From NCBI RefSeq assembly GCF_009905375.1, contig NC_133647.1, positions 4,339,847 through 4,403,846 on the forward strand: 64,000 bases of DNA, given 5' to 3'. A program made the position numbers and the translations under genes. This document shows, piece after piece, positions 23,024-34,255 of this stretch. The stretch is from Apium graveolens. Taxonomy: Eukaryota > Streptophyta > Magnoliopsida > Apiales > Apiaceae. The stretch's first letter is position 1; each line of letters begins with the position of its first letter. Under the pieces are notes generated by a model that was not told the DNA's origin, searched no databases, and was given only the letters and a program-made list of their open reading frames with translations.

Positions 23024-23869
23024 TGTTATACCCGCTTTTGGTCATGGGCCCTAAACAGGTCCCCATGGGAACATTTAAAAGCTGGGCTCTCATGTGTGAG
23101 TAGAATCGTGAATTAATGTGACTTGGGCCAGCGTATGCGAGCTGGGCTCATGATGTGTGAGCTGGGCTCACAAGTGTAAGATGGGCTCACACTTGTCATC
23201 TGGATGCCCACATGCGAGTTGGGCTCAATTGCCCACATGCGGGCTGGGCTCGGATGCCTACACGCGGGCTGGGGCTGGACTCAGGTGCCCACACACGAGC
23301 TGGGCCCATGAGCTCACATCTTATGAAAACAAAGGTAACATTATATTTATTAATTAAAAAAAAGGCAGTGCGGGCCGAGGTGACCAGGCCGACCCGCATT
23401 AAAGGACTTTGTGTGCAACATGGAAAGTGACTCATAGATGACTGAGTTGCTCGTAGATTTCGGGGCCGACACGAGTTGTTCCTACAATTACGGGAAGAAA
23501 TGCGGAGATGCCGCGAGATTGTAGGAAGCGTGTGGAGTCGGTCGAGATTTACGTGACTAATTGGCTGAAGGCCTGACTTTATCATGGGCTTGGGGTGCAC
23601 GAGTCAAAGAACCCTAATCCTAGCCTATGTGACTTGTTCCCCAAGAACTCCGTGAGGCTTGATCCTTATAAATAGGGTACATAGGCACTTGTATGAGACA
23701 TGAGTCGACACTTGATAGAGAATAACAAAACCCTATTCTTTCTTAAGGAGTCAGCATACAAGCTCAGTTACCACCATACATAACCTTCGTCCGCCCTCAA
23801 ACACCATCCTTGTTCTTTGTTCCGGCCAACGACCTCCAAATCACTGTTATACAAAATCTCCCTATAACA
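23024..23869 (+). repeat. Tat element 5' LTR
   Basis: It begins TGTTATACCCGC and ends CCTATAACA (846 bp). U3 contains a GC-rich minisatellite of 25-28 bp units (gcccacatgcgggctgggctc) at about 23120-23310. A TATA box, tataaataggg, lies near 23666-23677. The region just inside (tggcgctagaaggagggg from 23871) is the presumed primer binding site. Confidence 0.9.
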
Positions 23870-23917
23870 TTTGGCGCTAGAAGGAGGGGCCCCTCAGTTT
23901 CATCTTAGGGAGAAGAG

Positions 23918-25630
23918 ATGACCAAAGAAGGCAAGCAAGTGGTGACACCAGGAAACGGGAGCAAGGAAAAGAACCAAAACGGGGTCGAGCACACGCCCCC
24001 GGAGAATCAGGGGCCACCGCCACCAATCGCAACCGTGGACGGGCAGGCGGTCATGACATATCTTGAAGGACTGGCCGATCAGATGAATAAGATCAACGTC
24101 CGAATGTCCAGGGTAGAGAAAAGCTCGGTCCGCAACGTCAAGCGCAGGGCTCGCCACCTCATGGTCTCTCAACGTAGCTGGAAGGGCAAGGGTCCTCAAA
24201 AAAGGCTGATTTACGAGTTTGATGATGCGGCAACCGAGACCAAGCAGAAGAAAGAAGCATCACTAGAAGAGGAAGACATACTCCAAGATCAGGATGAGCG
24301 GGGCAGCCAGATCTCTTAGAGAGCGGTGCAGAAGCCAGCTTTGTCCGAGGCAAGGTCGACTAGTGTGCTAGACCATGTGGGTAAGAAGCTAAGTGAGCAC
24401 GACCTCAGGCTCAAGTTAGAGAATTGCAAGAAAGAGAGAGAAGAGAAGGAGCCCAAAGATCAGAGAACCCCAAAAAAAGGGCGTGCATCGACCCCTCCAA
24501 AATGACGTCAGCGCATCCCGCCCAGGAGGGAGGAGCGACGTAGGCGCAAAGACAATCATGAAGGGGAGTCACAAGTGCGAGATGGAGGGTGGGGTGCCAT
24601 GAGCGACCTCAGGGCTCTCACCACTCGAGTAATGCGAATGGCGACATGAAATGAGAAATTGTTAGAGTGGGAGACCACATGGAGCGGGAGAAGAGGGGAC
24701 CTCCAACCTCGACGCCCCTTCTTCGTTCATAGCTACTATTCGAAGATCCCTTTTACCTAGAGTATTCAGGCACAACCCTGATCTTTTATTCAATGGCGAA
24801 GCCGACCTGGCGGAATATTTTATACAGTTTAACACTGAGATGGAAGTCTATCAGGTGTCGGAGCCGACCCGCTGCAGGCTCTTTGCAGCGTCACTCCGAG
24901 GGAGTGCCCAACAATGGTTCTCCAAGTTAGGGCCGACTAGCATAAGGACTTGGAGGCAGTTGGAAGACCTATTCTTCAGGCAACTTCAGTCCACCCTCCA
25001 CTACTCACCTCCCGTGGCTACGCTAGCCAACATCAAGCAAAGGGAGGGGGAGCCCCCGGTGGAGTACTTTCGCCGATTCAATACCGAAGTTCCCAAGGTG
25101 AGAGGCGCCAGTGAGGAGACCATCAAAAACTTCTTGATTGCAGGATTGAAAGAAGGGTCAAAATTTTGGAAAAGCCTCTAGGCTAGCGAGCCGAGAACCT
25201 TGGCTGATTTCTACGAGCAAGCTGAACCCTTTAAGAGGGTGGAGAAATCGATGAGGGAGCTGAAAATCAGCGAGAACTATCGAGACAAGAGGGGCCGTTC
25301 CTCGAGCCCTGACAAGAGGAGGAAGACATATCGGCGTAGTTCGAGCCCAAAAAAGTCTGTCTGGGGCAAAGAGACCGCCAAAGATTCGGGAAGACCCTAT
25401 ACAAGAAAATGGCAAACACACACCCCCTCTGGTAGCCTCCATCGACCATATATATGCTACCTATGCTGGGAAAGGGGTGTTCAGGAAAGCAGCCCCTCTC
25501 ACAGACTATAACAAGAGGGATGCTTCGAAGTATTGTGTATACCATGAGGCCACGGGGAATGACACAACTGATTGCAGACAATTGAAGGATGAAATCGAGA
25601 CGTTGATAAGACAAAGGAAGCTTACATAGT
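23918..25630 (+). pseudogene. Tat gag, degenerate
   Basis: It starts at ATG 23918 (MTKEGKQVVTPGNG) and runs to a stop at 24319, then continues in other frames. The retrotrans_gag core is readable at about 24740-25181: FRHNPDLLFNGEADLAEY before SLRGSAQQWFSKLGP, then REGEPPVEYFRRFN and GLKEGSKFW. A C-terminal segment KYCVYHEATGNDTTDCRQ (about 25530) is typical of Tat gag. Several stops and shifts separate these blocks. Confidence 0.85.
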
Positions 25631-25904
25631 GGGTTGTCAAAGAGGTTCAAAAATATAGGACTGATTATCATATCGTTCCTCCTCCACCCCCAGAAGACAA
25701 AGAGAGGGTACCCCGGGCCGGCAGCATTCGTATTATTCTAGGCGGGTCTCATATTGGCGGAGACAGCCGGAAGGCGATGGAGAGATTTTCCCTGGAAACA
25801 AAGGATAAGCCCCTCACCAACGTCAACCATCCGAGCCAAAGGCCCCCAGAGCTCTTTGAAAAGGAGACTGATGACATCGTGTTTGGGAAAACGATGCCAA
25901 ATGG

Positions 25905-26519
25905 GTGCATTACCCTCATACCGATGCCCTGATCATAAAAATGAAGATTGGAACGGTGAATGTTCATCGAGCAATGATGGATACCGGGAGCTCGGCTGAT
26001 GTTTTGACTTATGATGCCTACAAGAAGCTAGGATTTCTGGATAAAGGATTAACCTCGACAGGTGGACACCTGTACGGGTTCACGGGAAACTCAATCGGAG
26101 TAAAAGGGACGATTTGGCTCCCAGTGACCTTAGGAGAAGAGCCTTATATGGCCACCCTGATCGCTATGTTTACAGTTGTAGATCAAGCTTGTGCCTACAA
26201 TGTTATAGTGGGCAGGCCTCTTATGAGGGCAATGGGGATGGTGACCTCAATCCATCACATGACCGTAAAATTCCCAACCCCCACGGGGGTAGGCTTCCTG
26301 AAGAGCTGCCAATACGAATCAACGGTCTGTTACAACCATGCACTCAGGGCAGTAGAGTTAGAAAATGCATCGAAGGAGACGGTCAAACCAGGTGAAGGTG
26401 ATGTCCTCATGGAAGAGGCAGAAGGCAGGAAGAGAGTACGTGCTGAGGGACACGAGACTTGTAACATGATTTCAATCGAGGAATTGCCCGAGAACTATTT
26501 CGAACATATGGGGATTTAG
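25905..26519 (+). pseudogene. Tat aspartic protease region
   Basis: A 204-codon open block. It contains the retroviral-type active site MDTGSSADVL (near residue 25) and the flap-side segment YNVIVGRPLMRAMG. It belongs to the gag-pol of the Tat element, in a different frame from the last gag block. The following pol sequence is cut by the Athila insertion at 26775. Confidence 0.85.
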
Positions 26520-26774
26520 GTGGAACTGTGCCCAGGGGCCCTACTGATGGAAGCCTCTCGGACCATTATGTTGGTACATGAGGGAATTGTAGAAGAGGCA
26601 ACTGATGAAGAAGAGAGTCCAGAATAAATCGCTGCAAGACTCAGGAAAGGGAAGCGGACACGTAAAGAAACAACAACAACCATGGATCTGCCTAGCGGAA
26701 TTACTCGCACAGTTACCACGACCTCTGAACACTTGATAAATCCGGCCCGAGCTCACCATCTCGAGCTCGGGAAC

Positions 26775-28238
26775 TGATAAGTGGCATTTTATACCACTTA
26801 GAACGTCTTAAAATGGCTTAAATTGGTGTCTTGAAATCAAGTATTTTGTGTATTTGATGCGTTTTTCTAGTGTTTATGCATTTCAGGGTATTAGTTGCAT
26901 TTCGGAGGAGGAATCATCAAGAATAAGCCTTGGCATGTGTTCACCATTGCGAGAGGAAAAGAACGGGCAGATTACGGCGAAAAAATGGAACAAACATGGA
27001 ATTTTTCCAGAAGGGTCCTGCGCGCCCGCGCAGCAATGCTGAGCGGCCGCGCAGCAGCCTTGCGCACCCGCGCAGAAATGCTGAGCGGCCGCGCAGGGTC
27101 GGGGAAAAAGATATATTATTTTAGACTTCTACTTCTGTTTGGCTTCCAACTTCTATGTAATCTGAGTTTTATGGGACTATTATATAAGTAGATTTGAGAC
27201 GTTTTCATAGAGTATTAGGAAGGAGATTATGTTTTAGATTGTGTTTTGCAAGAAGCGAAGGAGATAAGGAAGAAGACCGATTTAGCACACAGCAACGAAG
27301 AAGAAGCATATATTCTTGTGATTCTTGTTTCGTTGTAATGTTGGATGCTAGTTTTCTTGCTTTGACTTATTTGCTCTTGTGACGTACTCTGTTTTAATAT
27401 AATCAGTTTAGTTATTATTTTCTTGTGTTTGTTTATCATGATTTCATATGAACCCATGATGGCGATAAGTTCTATTATGGGCTAATCGTGATCATGGGGT
27501 TGCAACGGATTTATTATGGAATTCTTTAGTTAATTGTTTAATACTTTAGTATGTGATGATTGCATGATATCTAGTATTGGTTGTGCGTATTCGTCTTATG
27601 TGCGTCGCGAACATATAAGATAGGGTGTTAATCTCTTGTGAAGCGACGGTGGATCTTGAGATTTAGAACTTGCCATGCTAGCATAGGTTCATGTACGTTG
27701 TGCATGATTAGTGGGTAACTCTAACAGTTTTATTTGCCCTATGTAATCAAAAATGAATAACTTGTGCTTAAATCATTGTGTTGTCAATTTCTGTAGACAT
27801 ATAGGAACTCAACATAATTGATGACTATTCAACTTCTATCTTAATTGTGGATGTTTGGTAGAATGGTATTAGTACAATGAAAGTTGGCTTTTATCAGTTT
27901 CGTGTTATTCGATTAATATCATCACTGTCACATGCTAAAGGTAATAACAATGACTATAGAAGGAAGTAATAATGAAGTTGTGATCTCATGAGTGTTTTAT
28001 TATTGATAAATTGAAGTGTTATTTAAGTGGTTAATTAAGTAGTTAATTATAGTTAATATTTAATCAACAATTTTAAGTGTTATTATCTTAACATTGAGAA
28101 GTAGTCATACATTGGTGAGTGAGTTAAATTAGACAATAAATTAGTCTGAGTCTCTGAGGGAACGAACTAGAAAGTATTCTATATTACTTGCGAACGCGTA
28201 TACTTGCGTGAATATTAGTGCGTGATTTCGCCCTAACA
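26775..28238 (+). repeat. Athila 5' LTR
   Basis: Starts TGATAAGTGGC and ends CGCCCTAACA. Two GC-rich hairpin units lie at 27019-27054 and 27061-27096. The TATA box ttatataagta lies near 27179-27189, so the hairpins are in U3. Short open frames at 26848-27382 are repeated exactly in the 3' LTR and are not genes. Confidence 0.95.
27019..27096. repeat. Double GC hairpin repeat in Athila U3
   Basis: Two 36 bp units, each holding ctgcgcgcccgcgcag (7 bp arms around 2 bases) and ctgagcggccgcgcag (one mismatch), joined by aatg. A matching pair is in the 3' LTR at 36801-36878, and a single unit lies between pol and the env-like ORF at 33938-33973. The surroundings are AT-rich, so the CpG density is striking. 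Confidence 0.9.
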
Positions 28239-28244
28239 AGTTTT

Positions 28245-28262
28245 TGGCGCCGCTACCGGGGA
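28245..28262 (+). promoter_or_regulatory. Athila primer binding site
   Basis: TGGCGCCGCTACCGGGGA lies six bases inside the 5' LTR. It matches the tRNA-complementary primer site usual for Athila-type elements. Confidence 0.85.
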
Positions 28263-28356
28263 CTCGGCGTATTTGTTTAGTTTATGTACTTACCATCATT
28301 GGTCATTAGGACTCAGTGATTAGGACGTTGTGTTTCAGGTACTTTAGCAAACGTTT

Positions 28357-29695
28357 ATGCAAACTCGTTCTCGTGCTCGCAAGAGGACCTTAGATACAGC
28401 TGATGAGAAAGACGAAGTTCTTGATACACCGGAGAAGTTAGATTTTGAGGATTCGGATTCAGGAACTGAGCAGAAAGAACTAGTAAACATGGGAGATCGT
28501 ATTGTTCAAGCTGATCCAGCTCTTATGGATTTTTCTCGGCCTAAAATTGATGACATTCAGTCAAGCTGATCCAGCTCTTATGGATTTTTCTCGGCCTAAA
28601 ATTGATGACATTCAGTCAAGCATCCTTCATCCGGCTATTCAAGCTAACACCTTTGAAATCAAGCCGGGCACTATTCAGATGGTGCAGAATTCTGTTTCTT
28701 TTGGAGGAGCGGCAACTGAAGACCCCAACATGCACATAAGGAATTTTGTCGAGATCTGCAGCACTTTTAAGTATAATGGCGTGACTGATGAGGCTATCAA
28801 GTTGAGGCTCTTCCCATTCTCACTGAGGGATAAGGCTAAAGACTGGTTACATTCTGAACCAGCTGGGTCCATCACTACGTGGCAAGATCTTGCGCAAAAG
28901 TTTCTGGTGAAGTTTTATCCAATGGCAAAGACTGCTGCTATGAGGAGTGCTCTTACTCAGTTTGCGCAGCAACCTACAGAATCTATGTGCGAGGCTTGGG
29001 AACGCTACAAGGAAATGTTGAGAAAATGTCCACATCATGGAATGCCGGATTGGATGGTAATCACTGGTTTTTATAATGGTTTGGGGGCCCAATCTCGGCC
29101 CATACTCGATGTAGCAGCTGGAGGCGCCTTATGGGCTAAAAGCTATACTGAGGCGTATAATCTTATCGAGACGATGGCTGCAAATGAGCATCAAAACCCA
29201 ACTCAGAGGATGACGTCAGGCAAGGTAGCAGGTATTCTGGAAGTTGATGCAGCCACCGCTATTGCAGCCCAGCTCCAAGCGCTATCAATGAAGGTTGATT
29301 CTTTGGCTACGTATGGAGTTAATCAAATAGCTATGGTTTGTGAACTTTGTGCAGGTTCTCATGCTACGGATCAGTGTTCTCTTGTCAACGAATCTGTTCA
29401 GTATGTGAATAATTATCAGCGACAACAGCAGCCTGTGCCAGCGACCTATCATCCTAACAACAGAAATCATCCAAATTTCAGCTGGGGGAATAATCAGAAT
29501 GCTATTCAGCCACCATATCAGCAAGGAGTGAGTAAACAGTTTAACCCACCTGGATTCCAGCAACCACAGCAGTATGCTACAAGGCAATCATATCCTCAAC
29601 AGGGAAGTGCAGCTGCACCTACTAGTGCTGATTTTGAGGAACTTAAGCTGTTGTGCAAGAGTCAGGCGGTTTCTATCAAGACCTTGGAAAATTAA
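28357..29695 (+). pseudogene. Athila gag, frameshifted by a 55 bp tandem duplication
   Basis: The start is ATG 28357 (MQTRSRARKRTL). A 55 bp direct duplication (28506-28560 and 28561-28615) shifts the frame, so the first frame stops at 28569 while the rest reads on in the second frame to a TAA at 29693. The gag core is clear: NMHIRNFVEICSTFKYNGV, FPFSLRDKAKDWL, FLVKFYPMAKTAAMR, GLGAQSRPILDVAAGG. A zinc-finger-like CELCAGSHATDQC (about 29340) precedes a Gln/Pro-rich tail. Gag forms the particle. The frame after the stop continues directly into pol. Confidence 0.9.
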
Positions 29696-32600
29696 ATCGG
29701 TCAATTAGCCAATGCAGTGCTCAATCGTCAACCTGGCACTCTTCCCAGTGACACGGAAGTACCAGGAAGGAAGGAAGCTAAAGAGCAAGTCAAGGCTATT
29801 ACCTTAAGGTCTGGAAAAGTAGCTGATGCTGAAAAGGCAAAAGAAGTCGAAGCTGAAGTTAGAGATGAAGAATTTAAGCAAAAGGAGAAAGCGGCGGAAC
29901 CAAGGAAGACTATTGTTGAACACACTCTGCCTGAGGCTAATACAGGGGAGAAACAGCTCTATCCTCCACCACCTTTTCCTAAGAGATTGCAGCAACAAAA
30001 GCTGGATAGACAGTTCGGGAAGTTTCTGGAGGTGTTCAAGAAACTTCACATCAATATACCTTTCGCTGAGGCTCTGAAACAAATGCCTAGTTATGCGAAG
30101 TTTATGAAGACTATTCTTTCAAGGAAGGTGAAACTGGATGACCTTGAAACTGTTGCTCTCACGGAAGAATGCAGCGCTGTTCTGCAGCAAAAGTTACCAC
30201 CAAAACTGAAAGATCCAGGAAGCTTCACCATTCCTTGCACCATTGGCAATCTAACTTTTGACAAGTGCCTTTGTGATTTGGGAGCAAGCATTAATCTGAT
30301 GCCGTTGTCGATCTTTAAAAAGCTGGATCTGCCTGATCCAAAACCCACATACATGTCGCTACAATTGGTGGACCGTTCCATTACTTACCCAAGGGGCATA
30401 GTTGAGGATGTGCTCGTCAAGGTGGATAAGCTCTTCTTTCCTGCAGACTTTGTTATTCTGGATTTTGAGGAAGATAAGAAGATTCCCATAATCTTGGGGA
30501 GGCCTTTCTTGGCTACTGGCCGTACCTTGATAGATGTGCAAAAAGGGGAACTTATTATGCGGGTCCAAGATCAGGATGTGACCTTCAACGTATTCAAGGC
30601 AATGAAATTCCCTACAGAAGATGAGGAGTGCTTAAAAGTGGATGTGATTGATTCTGCGGTTACTTCGGAACTCGATCACATGCTAATGTCTGATGCATTG
30701 GAAAAGGCCTTAGTGGGGGATTTTGACAGCGATGATGAAGATAGCAACGAGCAATTACAATATCTGAATGCTTCTCCATGGAAGCGAAAGCTCGACATAC
30801 CATTTGAATCTCTTGGTACTTCTGACCTTAAGAATGCTGAAGGGAAGTTCAAACCATCAATAAAGGAAACACCTACCTTAGAGCTCAAACCATTACATGA
30901 ACACTTGAGGTATGCTTTTTTAGGTGATTCATCTACATTACCTGTTATTATTTCAGCTGACCTTTCAGGTAGTGAGGAAGATAAGCTCTTAAGGATTTTG
31001 AGAGAATTCAAATCGGCTATAGGATGGACCATAGCAGACATCAAGGGGATAAGTCCTTCATATTGTATGCATAAAATTCTGCTAGAGGAAGGGAGTAAGC
31101 CAATTGTGGAACAGCAACGAAGACTGAATCCCATCATGAAGGAGGTGGTGAAGAAAGAAATTCTGAAATGGCTAGATGCAGGCATCATTTATCCTATTTC
31201 TGACAGCTCGTGGGTGAGCCCTGTACAATGTGTTCCTAAGAAAGGAGGTATCACTGTGGTCGCAAATGAAAAGAATGAGCTCATCCCTACTCGAACAGTT
31301 ACAGGATGGAGAGTATGCATGGATTATAGGAAACTGAACAAAGCCACAAGAAAGGATCACTTTCCTCTTCCATTTATTGATCAAATGCTTGACAGATTGG
31401 CGGGACATGAGTATTTTTGTCTTCTGGATGGTTATTCCGGGTATAATCAGATTTGTATTGCACCAGAGGATCAGGAAAAGACTACCTTCACTTGTCCATT
31501 TGGCACATTTGTTTTTCGTAGAGTTTCGTTTGGGTTATGTGGCGCCCCGGCCACCTTTCAGAGATGTATGATGGCTATATTCTCTGACATGATTGGAAAT
31601 AACGTCGAAGTGTTCATGGATGACTTCTCCGTCTTTGGACACTCATATGATGAATGTTTAAATAATCTGCGCGCCGTACTCAAAAGATGCGTAGAAACTA
31701 ATTTGGTGCTTAATTGGGAGAAATGTCATTTTATGGTGCGTGAAGGCATTATCCTTGGGCATAAGGTCTCTAGCAAAGGTCTGGAGGTGGACAAGGCCAA
31801 GGTGGGAGTCATTGAAAATCTTCCCCCACCTAATTCGGTGAAAGGAATCCGTAGTTTTCTCGGTCATGCGGGTTTTTATCGGCGATTCATCAAGGACTTT
31901 TCAAAGATATCTAAGCCGTTGTGCAATTTACTTGAGAAATATGTGCCTTTCAAATTTGATGATGAATGTTTGGCAGCATTCGAGACTCTCAAGGAGAGTT
32001 TGATCACGGCACCAGTTATTACAGCACCAGATTGGACAGAACCGTTTGAGATGATGTGTGATGCGAGTGATTATGCGGTAGGTGCAGTTCTGGGACAGCG
32101 AAAGAAAAATCTCTTCCATGTGGTCTACTATGCGAGTAAGACTTTAAATGGGGCCCAATTAAACTACACCACTACTGAGAAGGAGCTTTTGGCTATAGTC
32201 TTTGGCTTTGAGAAATTTCGATCTTATCTGCTTGGTACGAAAGTGACAGTATTCACTGATCATGCAACTATTCACTATCTGGTTTCTAAGAAGGATTCGA
32301 AGCCGAGACTCATTCGTTGGGTGCTTTTACTTCAAGAATTTGAGTTAGAGATCAAAGATAGAAAAGGTACTGAGAATCAAGTAGCTGACCATCTCTCTAG
32401 ATTGGAGAATCCCGATTCTACTTCACAAGATAGGAAGTTAATCAATGAATCTTTTCCAGATGAACAGTTGTTTGCAATTCAGGAGGAAGAACCATGGTTT
32501 GCAGATATTGTAAACTATCTTGTCAGCAATATAATGCCTCCTAATTTGACATCCGCGCAAAAGAAGAAGTTTCTGCATGAGGTGAAGTGGTATATGTGGG

Positions 32601-33778
32601 ATGAACCATATTTGTTTAGACAGGGAGCTGACCAGATCATCAGGAGATGTATCCCGTTCTGTGAGACGGAGGGGATATTACTAGACTGCCATTCCACGGT
32701 TTATGGTGGACACTATGAAGGTGAGAAGACGGCAGCTCGTATTCTGCAAGCAGGTTTTTTCTGGCCTACCTTGTTCAAGGATGCTCATCAGTTTGTTTTA
32801 AGGTGTGATCGTTGCCAAAGAATGGGAAATTTGTCAAGGAAGGATGAGATGCCATTAAATGTGATGCTTGAAGTCGAGGTCTTTGATGTATGGGGAATCG
32901 ATTTCATGGGGCCTTTTATCTCGTCTTGCAATAATCAGTTCATCTTGCTGGCAGTCGATTATGTCTCAAAATGGGTCGAAGTTAAAGCTTTACCGATAAA
33001 TGATGCAAAGGCAGTGCTAAATTTTCTTCATAAGCAAATTTTCACAAAGTTTGGAACACCTCGGGTAATCATAAGTGATGAAGGATCGCATTTTTGCAAC
33101 CGTAAGTTCACTTCTATGATGCAGCGTTATAATGTGAATCATCGAGTAGCTACTGCCTATCATCCGCAAACAAATGGTCAAGCGGAAGTGTCTAACAGAG
33201 AGATAAAGCGCATTCTAGAGAAGGTTGTTTGTCCGTCAAGGAAGGATTGGTCTTTAAAGCTCGATGAAGCTATTTGGGCTTACAGAACAGCATACAAAAC
33301 TCCACTTGGGATGTCACCGTTTCAGTTGGTGTACGGTAAGGGATGTCATCTACCGGCGGAGCTTGAGCATAAGGCCTACTGGGCATTGAAGAAATTGAAC
33401 CTGGATTTAGATGCAGCTGGTAAGAAAAGAATGCTTCAGCTTAATGAACTTGATGAATTTCGACTTCAAGCGTACGAGAATAACAAAATGTATAAGGAAA
33501 AGGTGAAGAGGTGGCACGATAGGAAGCTACATCCTAAGTTATTTGTGCCAGGGCAACAAGTTCTGTTATTCAACTCTCGGCTCCGACTTTTTCCTGGGAA
33601 GTTGAAATCAAGGTGGTCTGGACCTTTTATTGTCAAAACTGTGTTTCCACATGGAGCGGTGGAAATTTTTGAGAATGATTCGGACCAAGCATTCAAGGTT
33701 AACGGTCAGCGGTTGAAGCACTACTATGGGGACATGGCAAACCGAGAGGTGGTTAGTGCCATTTTGTTGACTATTTGA
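29696..33778 (+). CDS. Athila pol: protease, reverse transcriptase, RNase H, integrase
   Basis: The frame is open from just after the gag stop (29693-29695) to 33778; the first ATG is at 29717 (1,353 codons). Domains by residue from 29717: aspartic protease about 180-265 ([24 protein letters not shown]); reverse transcriptase about 490-720 ([25 protein letters not shown] and the active-site FMDD); RNase H about 775-895 ([24 protein letters not shown]); integrase about 985-1200 with an HHCC finger, then Asp in GIDFMGPF, Asp in ISDEGSHF and Glu in [10 protein letters not shown]. All key residues are present, so the enzyme set looks competent. The in-frame stop before it, in a place where related elements read through gag into pol, means it would not be made normally from this copy. 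Confidence 0.93.
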   Translation: MGQLANAVLNRQPGTLPSDTEVPGRKEAKEQVKAITLRSGKVADAEKAKEVEAEVRDEEFKQKEKAAEPRKTIVEHTLPEANTGEKQLYPPPPFPKRLQQQKLDRQFGKFLEVFKKLHINIPFAEALKQMPSYAKFMKTILSRKVKLDDLETVALTEECSAVLQQKLPPKLKDPGSFTIPCTIGNLTFDKCLCDLGASINLMPLSIFKKLDLPDPKPTYMSLQLVDRSITYPRGIVEDVLVKVDKLFFPADFVILDFEEDKKIPIILGRPFLATGRTLIDVQKGELIMRVQDQDVTFNVFKAMKFPTEDEECLKVDVIDSAVTSELDHMLMSDALEKALVGDFDSDDEDSNEQLQYLNASPWKRKLDIPFESLGTSDLKNAEGKFKPSIKETPTLELKPLHEHLRYAFLGDSSTLPVIISADLSGSEEDKLLRILREFKSAIGWTIADIKGISPSYCMHKILLEEGSKPIVEQQRRLNPIMKEVVKKEILKWLDAGIIYPISDSSWVSPVQCVPKKGGITVVANEKNELIPTRTVTGWRVCMDYRKLNKATRKDHFPLPFIDQMLDRLAGHEYFCLLDGYSGYNQICIAPEDQEKTTFTCPFGTFVFRRVSFGLCGAPATFQRCMMAIFSDMIGNNVEVFMDDFSVFGHSYDECLNNLRAVLKRCVETNLVLNWEKCHFMVREGIILGHKVSSKGLEVDKAKVGVIENLPPPNSVKGIRSFLGHAGFYRRFIKDFSKISKPLCNLLEKYVPFKFDDECLAAFETLKESLITAPVITAPDWTEPFEMMCDASDYAVGAVLGQRKKNLFHVVYYASKTLNGAQLNYTTTEKELLAIVFGFEKFRSYLLGTKVTVFTDHATIHYLVSKKDSKPRLIRWVLLLQEFELEIKDRKGTENQVADHLSRLENPDSTSQDRKLINESFPDEQLFAIQEEEPWFADIVNYLVSNIMPPNLTSAQKKKFLHEVKWYMWDEPYLFRQGADQIIRRCIPFCETEGILLDCHSTVYGGHYEGEKTAARILQAGFFWPTLFKDAHQFVLRCDRCQRMGNLSRKDEMPLNVMLEVEVFDVWGIDFMGPFISSCNNQFILLAVDYVSKWVEVKALPINDAKAVLNFLHKQIFTKFGTPRVIISDEGSHFCNRKFTSMMQRYNVNHRVATAYHPQTNGQAEVSNREIKRILEKVVCPSRKDWSLKLDEAIWAYRTAYKTPLGMSPFQLVYGKGCHLPAELEHKAYWALKKLNLDLDAAGKKRMLQLNELDEFRLQAYENNKMYKEKVKRWHDRKLHPKLFVPGQQVLLFNSRLRLFPGKLKSRWSGPFIVKTVFPHGAVEIFENDSDQAFKVNGQRLKHYYGDMANREVVSAILLTI

Positions 33779-34255
33779 GAAAGATACGGAACGTCAAGCT
33801 AATGACGAAAAAAAAGCGCTGCGTGGGAGGCAACCCATGAATTGTTGTTACAGGAACCCTTAGAAGTTAATAACCTATCCAAAAACACAAAAAAATCAGA
33901 AAAAAGGGGCTGAAAATTTTTTTTTCCAGAGACCCTCTGCGCGCCCGCGCAGAAATGCTGAGCGGCCGCGCAGGGGTCGAGTTCCAGAAAAATTTTTTGC
34001 AGTTCAGAAAAAAAAAGAAAAAGAAAAAAGAAAACAAACAAAAACACAAAAAAAACCATTACAGCCCATAAACCCACGAATTTTTTTCCCTTTACCCCAT
34101 GATTTTATCCCTCAACCCCACTCCTAATCTAATTTAACCTACTCCACACCCTATATATACATACACCTATCCTACATATCTCCCACAACTTCCTACACTT
34201 AAACCCTCTCATAAACATCAAAAATCAGTTCTTACACACTTTTATTCACAAATCA
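33779..34255 (+). other. Athila spacer between pol and env-like ORF
   Basis: Noncoding, with poly-A and poly-T tracts, one 36 bp GC hairpin unit at 33938-33973 shared with the LTRs, and a possible TATA motif (ctatatatacatac) near 34150. The latter could drive a separate env-like transcript; that is inference. Confidence 0.5.

Noticed and set aside
23157..23600. Overlapping frames on both strands rich in His/Arg/Pro
   Set aside because: They fall in the Tat LTR minisatellite and recur in the 3' LTR near 53782-54033; not genes.
26848..27382. Several 60-98 codon open frames with Arg/Ala-rich stretches, repeated at 36630-37164
   Set aside because: They lie in both Athila LTRs and owe their openness to the GC hairpin repeats; no coding evidence.
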